DNA of 64,000 nucleotides from Lachancea mirantina (Eukaryota; Ascomycota; Saccharomycetes; Saccharomycetales; Saccharomycetaceae): the NCBI GenBank assembly GCA_900074745.1, contig LT598468.1:372001-436000 (forward strand), in the 5' to 3' direction. The notes under the pieces are model-generated. The model made no database searches. It had not been told where the DNA came from and was given only the letters and a program-made list of their open reading frames with translations. Position 1 is the first letter of the stretch. Each line of letters opens with the position of its first letter. A program made the position numbers and the translations under genes. This document shows positions 57,220 to 64,000 of this stretch, one piece after another.

Positions 57220-58971
57220 TCAAAAATTGAACTCTTTTCTAAAGTTTTCCAAATTCATAGAGGGACCTACTTGTTCGAGTAAATCTCTTCTTTCCATTGC
57301 AATAAAAGCTCTCTTCAGGGTCTCGATTATGGTGGTACTGAAACCAACTTGTTGTAGTGGAACGCCCTCGACTTCATGCATCGAGAGCGCAGTAAGAAGA
57401 TGTTCTGCAGCTTCTTTATAACAGCCCATGTTCATGGAAGAGACGGCCAAGTTGCAGCGAGCACGAACAAAAGTGGGCTTGAGCTGAAGGGCGCGGTGGT
57501 AAGCCTGAATGGCCTCTTCGGAACGGTTGGAATTAGCCAAAGAGGCACCTAACCGGTTCCACATCAATTCGTCGTCAGGTCTAATCGAAAGGGCTGCCCG
57601 GAAACAGTCTATGGTTTTATCGAAATCGTCGTTCGCGTAGAAAAGAATTCCGAGCCCCAGCTGCAAGTCCGCATCGACATCCGGAAGCGCATTCACGACC
57701 TGCAAAAACTCTGTTCTGACAGCTTTGTTGAGCTGATAGCGATCAGTGTTCTCGGCAGCACTTTCGCTGGGCACCAAATCCGGATATTTTGTGTGTAACC
57801 ACTTGCTGAGCATAGAAAATGCGCTGACATCGTAACCCTCGTTAATATGGCTGATTGCAAGCGTCATCATGCCCCGCAAGTTCGTAGGGTCCAATTTCAA
57901 GCACTGCTCCAGCGCGCTTATACCGTTTGTTTCCTTTTCATTCTGAGTCTGCACTAGGCCAAGTTTGAGCCATGCTTCAAGGTGCTCTGGGTCCTCCTGT
58001 ACTGCCGCTTCAAAAGCCAGAGCAGCTTCGGAAAGCTTTGCTCCGTTTTCCATCAAAATACAACCAATTTCGTAAGCGTTTGGATTATGCAAAAACTGAT
58101 TTTCAGATTCGAATTTGTAGTCTTCGGCGCGCGCGGATCTGCCCGACGCATAGCGCTGGTAGTCTCGTTCCCATTCAGTAACACTTTGGACTTCCATATC
58201 AGTCACGTCTTCTCGCAAACTGTCCCAAACTTCTTGAAACTCGGCTTGGTAGTTGTCATCCACTGTAACCTCTTCGGGATTCGTTGCGACACCTTCGCGT
58301 TCTCCTGCAACATTTTCTCTGATATGATCACTTTCTATATTCAAATTCTGCGAAACTTCACGTTCAAGTTGCAGAAATTGCTCATCCCAATGTTGCTCAG
58401 TCATCTCCATGTTGCCGTGTCGCTGGTGTTGATATTGAGTGGGCGCCTGCGCTCCTAGAGCCCCCATGGGCAATGCTGCTGACAAGTTGTGGCGATAGTG
58501 TGACATCATGCGTGGCTGGAATCCTTGGAATCGTTGCTCTGGGCTTACAATCCCGTTTGGGCCCCTGTAATCTGAGCTCAAATTTGGAGCCTGGCCCTGC
58601 ACCTGAGGAGACTCCGCTTTCATCTCCGCTGCCCACCCGCCTCTACCTTTCAAATTACCATGAGCAAGCTCTGGGGAGCTCGTAAACTGACGGCTCCAAG
58701 CATTTTCTGAATTTTGTTGATGTACCATCGGTATGAACGTGCTCGCAGGAACCGCGCGGGCCTGATGCTCTCCTGGACATTCCCCTTGCTTGAAAGCGTC
58801 CATTCTAGCCCTATTTAACTCACTCACAGCTCCATCATGCGATTTGAATGCTGGTCCTGCCGCTTCATTGGAGTATCTAAAACTCGCCCCCTGTTGAAGG
58901 CTTCGATCCGCTTGAGCATGCTTGTTCAAACTTCCTAGGGGATTCACACCCACTGAACAATCTGCGCTCAT
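57220..58971 (-). CDS. PEX5: Peroxisomal PTS1 import receptor Pex5
   Basis: Cycling receptor for SKL-type peroxisomal targeting signals. The start is the ATG at 58971: MSADCSVGVNPLGSLNKH aligns with S. cerevisiae MDVGSCSVGNNPLAQLHKH and puts the conserved recycling (monoubiquitination) Cys at residue 5. 583 aa (S. cerevisiae 612). The N-terminal half has Pex13/Pex14-binding aromatic motifs (WSRQF near 92, WDEQF near 200, VWDSL near 245). The C-terminal half has TPR repeats (about 300-560), including ELMWNRLGASLANSNRSEEAIQAYHRALQLKP, nearly identical to S. cerevisiae. Divergent from PRP28. Confidence 0.97.
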   Translation of the reverse strand: MSADCSVGVNPLGSLNKHAQADRSLQQGASFRYSNEAAGPAFKSHDGAVSELNRARMDAFKQGECPGEHQARAVPASTFIPMVHQQNSENAWSRQFTSSPELAHGNLKGRGGWAAEMKAESPQVQGQAPNLSSDYRGPNGIVSPEQRFQGFQPRMMSHYRHNLSAALPMGALGAQAPTQYQHQRHGNMEMTEQHWDEQFLQLEREVSQNLNIESDHIRENVAGEREGVATNPEEVTVDDNYQAEFQEVWDSLREDVTDMEVQSVTEWERDYQRYASGRSARAEDYKFESENQFLHNPNAYEIGCILMENGAKLSEAALAFEAAVQEDPEHLEAWLKLGLVQTQNEKETNGISALEQCLKLDPTNLRGMMTLAISHINEGYDVSAFSMLSKWLHTKYPDLVPSESAAENTDRYQLNKAVRTEFLQVVNALPDVDADLQLGLGILFYANDDFDKTIDCFRAALSIRPDDELMWNRLGASLANSNRSEEAIQAYHRALQLKPTFVRARCNLAVSSMNMGCYKEAAEHLLTALSMHEVEGVPLQQVGFSTTIIETLKRAFIAMERRDLLEQVGPSMNLENFRKEFNF

Positions 58972-59213
58972 TATTTGGTTCAAAAAACGACTCTTTGTTT
59001 ATTTTTCGGTAATCTAACTGCCTTTTGGTTCTTAGTGTTTTGTCTGAGTTCCTTCTTGAACCTTGAGAAGTTTAACCTCTTGTAGTTTTGTACGTTCGTC
59101 GTCATCAACTTTCATAAAGACCCATGTCTAACGTAACTCCGGGAAAGCGATGAGCTCAAGAAACCGAAATTTAAACGGCTTTGATAAGAGTGATAGGCGA
59201 TTTTTGAGAACAT

Positions 59214-61010
59214 ATGAAGAGACCTGTGAACATTGGTGAATTACTATTGCGGAAGGACTCGAAAACAGATGAAAATTTGATCCAGAAGCCGTTCTTTTTG
59301 AGTAAAAGCGAGCGTGAAGAGATCAAGAGACGGAAGAGAGATAAACCGTCAAATGGCTTACCGGACGGTGTTTCAAAGGAAACTGGTGGTTATGGCGGGA
59401 AGAAGCGCTTGGTGGAACAACCAGGTGATGAAGATAGCGATTGGAGGTCGAGCAATATGGCACCGAAAAAGGGCAGCTTCTATGAAGAGGATGAGGAAAA
59501 TTCCGTGAATCGAGCTGGAAAGAGGGCGAAAAAAGGAGCCCAGACCAGAAGCCAAAAGTTTAAATTTGATTGGGCACCCGAAGAAGACACTTTGGGTAAT
59601 TATGAGCCGATAGTAGGATCCAGGTCCTCACAGTTCAACCGATACCGCAACGATGAGTTGGAAAACATGTACATGGGAAAGCATTGGTCTGAGAAAAGTC
59701 TGCAGGAGATGACGGAGCGAGATTGGCGTATTTTGCGTGAAGATTACCACATCATGAGCAAAGGTGGGTCCATTGAGCAACCGCTACGAAATTGGGATGA
59801 GGTTGATTCAGAAGGGTTTCAAGCAGATCTGGCAAGAATCATTGAAAAAGAACTTAAGTTTTCTGAGCCGACTCCCATTCAGAGAATAACTATTCCCAAC
59901 GTCACAAAGGGTAGAGATTTTCTCGGTATCGCGGCAACGGGATCTGGTAAAACGCTTGCCTTTTTGATCCCGATCTTGATGAAACTTTGGTCTCTACCTG
60001 TATTGGACGAAATGTTCAAACTGGAAGGGCCCAGAGCTCTCATTTTAGCACCCACTCGTGAACTCGCTCAACAAATCGAGAATGAGGCCAAACGAATTAC
60101 TCGGCTGTGGTCGAGACCTTGCGGGGTTTGCAGTATAGTAGGAGGTCATTCGATTGAAGAAATAGCATTGTCTCTTTCCGAGGGCTGTGAGATCCTTGTT
60201 GCTACGCCTGGGCGTCTGATTGACTGCTTGGAGAACCACGTACTTGTTTTGAAGCAAGTATCAGTCTTGGTGCTCGATGAGGCAGATCGGATGATTGATT
60301 TAGGCTTTGAAGAGCAGCTGACGAATATTCTTGCGAGGACGGGAATCTACGGCAAAAAACAAACTATGATGTTTACGGCGACCATGTCCCCATCGCTCGA
60401 GAAAATTGCTAACGGCTACCTCAAGAAACCTGCCTACGTGTCGGTAGGCGCAACTGATGCTAGGCCTTTAATAAAGCAAAAAATCGAGTTTTTGCCTAGC
60501 GAAGAGCAACGATTCGCACTGCTTGCTAAAACAATCTTGCCTAGTTTTGAAGCACCGGTCATTATTTTCATCAATTACAAGGCAACTGCGGATTGGTTAG
60601 CTTCTAAGTTCTATTCAGAAACGACTTATCGAGTTGCTGTTTTGCATGGTTCAAAATCGCAGGAGCAAAGGGAACGCGCCTTGAATCTGATTCGTACTGG
60701 AAAAGCAGATATACTGATTGCAACAAACGTGGCAGGCAGAGGTATTGATATTCAAAATGTGTCGCTAGTCGTTAATTTTCAAATGTCTAAATCGATCGAC
60801 GATTACATTCATAGGATTGGTAGAACCGGAAGGGCAGGCAAAAGTGGTACGGCGATAACGTTCCTCTCTGAAGGTGAAGACGGCTCTCTGGTCGAGAGTC
60901 TATACAAATACGTGAAGAAAAATGACGAGCTGGGAACGAACGAGTTTTCAACGACGGTCCGCAGGCGGTTCAACTTGGAAAACTCGACCATGAAGGCCAT
61001 TATTCATTGA
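59214..61010 (+). CDS. PRP28: DEAD-box splicing helicase Prp28
   Basis: ATPase that displaces U1 from the 5' splice site so U6 can pair. The 598-aa protein (S. cerevisiae 588) has a basic disordered N-terminus (about 1-200), then all DEAD-box motifs: Q motif FSEPTPIQ, I AATGSGKT (near 240), Ia PTRELAQQ, Ib TPGRL, II LDEADRM (near 356), III TATMSP, V ATNVAGRGIDI, VI HRIGRTGRAG. Ortholog of YDR243C; it converges with CWC2, another spliceosome gene, 63 bp between stops. Confidence 0.97.
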   Translation: MKRPVNIGELLLRKDSKTDENLIQKPFFLSKSEREEIKRRKRDKPSNGLPDGVSKETGGYGGKKRLVEQPGDEDSDWRSSNMAPKKGSFYEEDEENSVNRAGKRAKKGAQTRSQKFKFDWAPEEDTLGNYEPIVGSRSSQFNRYRNDELENMYMGKHWSEKSLQEMTERDWRILREDYHIMSKGGSIEQPLRNWDEVDSEGFQADLARIIEKELKFSEPTPIQRITIPNVTKGRDFLGIAATGSGKTLAFLIPILMKLWSLPVLDEMFKLEGPRALILAPTRELAQQIENEAKRITRLWSRPCGVCSIVGGHSIEEIALSLSEGCEILVATPGRLIDCLENHVLVLKQVSVLVLDEADRMIDLGFEEQLTNILARTGIYGKKQTMMFTATMSPSLEKIANGYLKKPAYVSVGATDARPLIKQKIEFLPSEEQRFALLAKTILPSFEAPVIIFINYKATADWLASKFYSETTYRVAVLHGSKSQEQRERALNLIRTGKADILIATNVAGRGIDIQNVSLVVNFQMSKSIDDYIHRIGRTGRAGKSGTAITFLSEGEDGSLVESLYKYVKKNDELGTNEFSTTVRRRFNLENSTMKAIIH

Positions 61011-61073
61011 AAGAGTGAATATATTCGGCGTTGAGACGATACAATAAATGCATTCTAAACAAAGGGCAAATGG

Positions 61074-62135
61074 TTAATCGCTATCTGAGGAAGAATAGTC
61101 GACCAATCCACCTGACTGCGAAGGAACTGGGGTTTTTTCTACCGTAGCAAAAGCAGGATTGTCGCGATTTAGTTTTTTAAGCCTTTTCAAAGAATCTTTC
61201 GGTATGCAATCAAAAATGGAAGTGTATCCTTTTTTCCCATTTTCAAGAAGCTTGTGACCAGTAGGGCCTGTATGGTTAGCGTTCTGATCTTCCTCCTCTT
61301 GCTGTTCCTCCAGTTTTCTTTTCAAAGCACTATCTTGCTCATGTTTTTGTAAAAGTTGCAGCATGACTTGCATAGATTGTTCCTCTTGTCTTTCCTTTTC
61401 CCTTTGCTGTGCCTCTGGATTAGGATCATCGTTTGCCCATTTCACAAGCAAACCTGTACCTTCTCTGCGTTCTTGCCATTCTTTGTCCGACCTTATCAAA
61501 AGAGTTTGATTGCTCATCACTTCTTTAGCAAATTCGGCACTTGTTTGCCACCTGTACCTAACGAACGCGCAATTTTTATTCTCCACATATCGTATTCTCT
61601 CCAGTGGCCCCAGTTTGCCAAACATGAAATGAAGTCGACTCTCGATCTGACTGGCCTTCAAATTCTTGTTGTTTAAAGCTCCGCCGATGCCACCTATGTA
61701 CAAAGTACTGTTACCCTTCCGAAAGGAACCTATCCCACCCATATCCTCTCTGTAGTCGGCAAATTTCTCACGACCAAAACAGTCTCGTACGTTGGACTTT
61801 AAAGCCAGCCTTGCAACATCCTCCCCTTCCGGCACATGGTGAAGATAGGTGCATTTCTTGCCCAAACAACACATGCCTTTTCCAAAATATAGACAGAAAA
61901 ACACCTGTTTGACGCCATCTCCCCTAGTGTAGCCTTCATGCAGCTCAGGTTCCAGCCTGTAAGGGTTCACGAACCGTTCCTTCCCACTATTACCTTGCGA
62001 CCATTTATTGTACCACACATTAAACGTCAGACCTGTTTGAGACGGAATCGATGACGGGAGATCGGCTTCTTTGACCTGTATTGGTGCTGCTCGCCTTTTC
62101 CAGTCTTTAGCTTGAGTAATCGAACCTTGAGACAT
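61074..62135 (-). CDS. CWC2: Spliceosome RNA-binding protein Cwc2
   Basis: NineTeen-complex-associated protein that contacts U6 snRNA and the catalytic core. From the ATG at 62135 (MSQGSITQAKDWKRRAAPIQV) it is 353 aa (S. cerevisiae 339). Torus domain with CCCH zinc finger (FCLYFGKGMCCLGKKCTYLHHVP, about 84-106), the connector containing CFGREKFADYREDMGGIGSF, then an RRM (NSTLYIGGIGG...RIRYVENKNCAFVRYRW). The C-terminus is a Gln/Glu-rich coiled coil (REKERQEEQSMQVMLQLLQKHEQDS). Ortholog of YDL209C. Confidence 0.96.
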   Translation of the reverse strand: MSQGSITQAKDWKRRAAPIQVKEADLPSSIPSQTGLTFNVWYNKWSQGNSGKERFVNPYRLEPELHEGYTRGDGVKQVFFCLYFGKGMCCLGKKCTYLHHVPEGEDVARLALKSNVRDCFGREKFADYREDMGGIGSFRKGNSTLYIGGIGGALNNKNLKASQIESRLHFMFGKLGPLERIRYVENKNCAFVRYRWQTSAEFAKEVMSNQTLLIRSDKEWQERREGTGLLVKWANDDPNPEAQQREKERQEEQSMQVMLQLLQKHEQDSALKRKLEEQQEEEDQNANHTGPTGHKLLENGKKGYTSIFDCIPKDSLKRLKKLNRDNPAFATVEKTPVPSQSGGLVDYSSSDSD

Positions 62136-62349
62136 TTTGTCTAGCGGGAAAAACAGCAAGAAATATTATTACAGTTTAAAGCAATGCTCTCAATGCGATT
62201 CTCTAAGTGATCTGCTCTAGTCACCTCTTTTTTGAGATTCTTGTTCTTTTTGAGTGGTGTATGTAATAGCGATGATCTGTATCTTGACCTCTCAATATTT
62301 AATAGAATGCGCTTAAGTAATCAAACCAATGTCAAAATTTTTAAAAATA

Positions 62350-62444
62350 TCTCTCGGGGGCGATTCGAACGCCCGATCTCAAGATTACAAATTTCAAATT
62401 TTCGATTACAGTCTTGCGCCTTAAACCAACTTGGCTACCGAGAG
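62350..62444 (-). tRNA. tRNA-Tyr (anticodon GUA) with intron
   Basis: The reverse complement gives acceptor CTCTCGG/CCGAGAG, anticodon arm AGACTGTAA and T-arm GGGCGTTCGAATCGCCC. A 20-nt intron (62383-62402 on the minus strand, approximately) interrupts the anticodon loop one base 3' of the anticodon, the standard position, leaving a 75-nt mature tRNA. A T5 Pol III terminator follows directly (62343-62347). The exons match S. cerevisiae tRNA-Tyr almost base for base; the intron does not. Confidence 0.96.
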
Positions 62445-62824
62445 CCTAAACAACTGAGAGCTACGAAAAGACAACACTCCACTGTGTTGCTCCGTAATCA
62501 CATGACACTTGAACTATTGGGTCAGTTATCTTCAACTAAACTGTAACCATGTGAACTCGTTCGTCAATTCACGTTCTTCATTGTATGTAATTCTCGCATG
62601 TAGCTCTCAGTCTTTTTTGGCTTCTTTTGTGGCTTGCACTGTTTTTCTGTATTGATGGAGGTGGTCGACAAATCAATCATGATTTTGTGGTTTTGCAGAA
62701 CATTGAGCCAAACATCAAATTTCTAAATCACGAATGGTAATTAGCAAACTTTTGAAGCTTCAAATCTCACTTTGATGCCTTTCCTAAATATTTTAAATAA
62801 CCTCCCACGTCTCAATTTAGGTCA
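62445..62824. other. Gap between tRNA-Tyr and the acetyltransferase-like gene
   Basis: About 380 bp, AT-rich. No ORF, repeat or RNA gene is supported. Confidence 0.5.
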
Positions 62825-64000
62825 TCAAAACCAGCAAAATTTCGTATTGTTGTCCCAGATGAAGCCTCCGCTGGAACAACCTTCAGGTGGACGGATTGCG
62901 CTTCTGGAACCATTTTCTTTGTAGAGGTTTTCTTTATTTTCAGATGACTCCAAATACTCGAACAGAGAGCGAGACCATTCGAAGTCCGCGATTTCTTCAT
63001 CCCAAAATTCTAAATGATCTAGGCCACTGCGGGCTGCTTCAGCGACAGATTCCGCTAGCAATCTTTTCAAAGTGCCCTCTTTGTTAATCGTGTCATCGTT
63101 GATGCAAATCTTTACAATGTACAAGGCCTTCTCCGGCCAATGGTGATGCCATATTACGTGGCTTCCATCTGGAAGAGCAAACCCAAATTTGGTTGGCGGC
63201 AGGGATTCTGGATTTACTTTCGAAGCTAGAAAAATGTCTCTGTGTTTAAACCACTGATATATTTCTAGTGACGGTTCAACGGTGAAAATATGGGAATTTG
63301 GATGTGCTCGTTGTAGCTTGACCAGACTTTTTTGAAATTGCTCCTTTTCCAGTTCTATCAGATCTTCGTAATCATCAAACCCCAAGGACCTCCCATCTCC
63401 ATCAACCACATTTGCAGCGCAAAAAACGTTCACTAAGCCCTCTAAGCTCGAAATGGCATGTACCGGTACTGGTTTTGAAATGTATCCGAATTTCGAGTAG
63501 TATTCCCCGACTTCGCTGTACAAGAACATTATTTTGTCTCGCAATAAACGTGGTGCATCAGGCTGCGAGCCCAGATCGTCATAAAACGCATTAAGTCTTG
63601 TTATCATTTCACCTGCGTACCCTTTACCACGGTTTTCCTTCGATGTGAAAACACCACCTATGCACACAGATAATACAGGCCTGATTTCAGACGATTCGGG
63701 TCCAACCATCCAACCAATTCGATTCAAAGTCTCACAGCTTGAGACGATCTGCGACATTTTTGACGTCTCCGGTAAAGACTTGTTCTTTAATACAAAGTAC
63801 TTCAAACCAAGCCATGAATACGTATCTGGGAACTGTTCTTGCATCTCTAGACACTTATTCCTAGTAGAAATCGCAGAAGAACCCAGTAATTTTTCTCTTT
63901 CAGCATATTCTTCTGCTGTTAAATACTTGGATCTCCAAGCTTCGGAATTTTGAAGGTGCGTGAACCTGATGATCTCTGGATCGGTAACTTGTTCTAACAT
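62825..64000 (-). CDS. LYC1-like GNAT acetyltransferase, at window edge
   Basis: A 391-aa frame whose first visible ATG occupies the last three bases of the window, so it may be complete or may extend beyond. SVCIGGVFTSKENRGKGYAGEMITRLNAFYDD (about 110-142) contains the GNAT acetyl-CoA motif RGKGYAG. LKYFVLKN and SCETLNRIGWMV before it fit the fungal LYC1-type family (Yarrowia LYC1 is a lysine N6-acetyltransferase of lysine catabolism). The S. cerevisiae relative I have in mind is YGR111W, uncharacterised. Substrate is unknown; S. cerevisiae has no such neighbour beside CWC2. Confidence 0.7.
   Translation of the reverse strand: MLEQVTDPEIIRFTHLQNSEAWRSKYLTAEEYAEREKLLGSSAISTRNKCLEMQEQFPDTYSWLGLKYFVLKNKSLPETSKMSQIVSSCETLNRIGWMVGPESSEIRPVLSVCIGGVFTSKENRGKGYAGEMITRLNAFYDDLGSQPDAPRLLRDKIMFLYSEVGEYYSKFGYISKPVPVHAISSLEGLVNVFCAANVVDGDGRSLGFDDYEDLIELEKEQFQKSLVKLQRAHPNSHIFTVEPSLEIYQWFKHRDIFLASKVNPESLPPTKFGFALPDGSHVIWHHHWPEKALYIVKICINDDTINKEGTLKRLLAESVAEAARSGLDHLEFWDEEIADFEWSRSLFEYLESSENKENLYKENGSRSAIRPPEGCSSGGFIWDNNTKFCWF

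Noticed and set aside
58982-59050. TGTTTATTTTTCGG near the PEX5/PRP28 gap, like part of a centromere CDEIII
   Set aside because: It lacks the invariant CCGAA core, and there is no CDEI box with an AT-rich CDEII next to it; no centromere is supported anywhere in the window.

Overview
This is nuclear DNA of a budding yeast (Saccharomycetaceae) that most likely never went through the whole-genome duplication (WGD). Genes are compact and almost intron-free. The one spliced protein gene found has textbook yeast splice signals (GTATGT donor, TACTAAC branch point). The tRNA genes are near-identical to what I remember of S. cerevisiae, and nearly every protein matches a known S. cerevisiae protein. 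Gene names rest on recalled family sequences and recalled S. cerevisiae gene order; no search was run. The genus is inferred only: Lachancea or a close relative is the best guess.

The gene order is the main argument for a non-WGD genome. From 1 to about 43.8 kb the genes alternate between two S. cerevisiae sister segments. One is chromosome XVI, YPR141C to YPR124W: KAR3, TAZ1, LOA1, RRP9, CTF4, MSS18, TOM5, SPN1, NAT3, SCD6, ANT1, the YPR127W-type reductase, YLH47, CTR1. The other is chromosome VII, YGR122W to YGR112W: the PalC-like gene, COG2, NUP57, a YGR117C-like gene, SPT6, DAM1, SHY1. Genes kept as duplicates in S. cerevisiae (MEP1/MEP3, RPS23A/RPS23B) are single here, at the expected junctions. 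From about 44 to 64 kb the order is MRPS5, then a second interleave of YDR246W-YDR243C (TRS23, MNN10, PEX5, PRP28) with YPL024W-YPL016W (RMI1, MET12, RAD1, SWI1), then CWC2 and a cut-off acetyltransferase-like gene.

Layout: 0-5.6 kb, kinesin (5' end cut by the window edge), tafazzin, LPA acyltransferase and a Rim-pathway PalC-like gene. 5.6-10.3 kb, the least conserved stretch: ammonium permease with a tandem GATA promoter site, a 9-bp minisatellite, tRNA-Asn, a possible solo-LTR relic, tRNA-His and a Ser/Ala-rich GPI-type wall protein. 10.7-22.1 kb, housekeeping genes (U3 snoRNP, replisome, COG, nuclear pore, mitochondrial import, transcription elongation, ribosome). 22.15-22.38 kb, a GC-rich (about 66%), fold-prone block inside the RPS23 promoter that I cannot identify. 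22.6-34.4 kb, a LisH protein, NatB, an mRNP repressor, a DUP-family membrane protein, a peroxisomal carrier, an aldo-keto reductase, a LETM1-like protein and a GC-rich kinase-only 6PF2K-like gene. 35.4-64 kb, mostly conserved single-copy genes plus an intron-containing tRNA-Tyr.

There is no operon-like logic. Functional links are dispersed: SPT6 with SPN1 (elongation), PRP28 with CWC2 (splicing), PEX5 with ANT1 (peroxisome), RAD1 with RMI1 and CTF4 (genome maintenance). Several promoters carry recognisable regulon sites: PAC and RRPE at RRP9, two MCBs at CTF4, Rap1 at RPS23, a Mac1-type site at CTR1, GATA at MEP, and CACGTG in many gaps.
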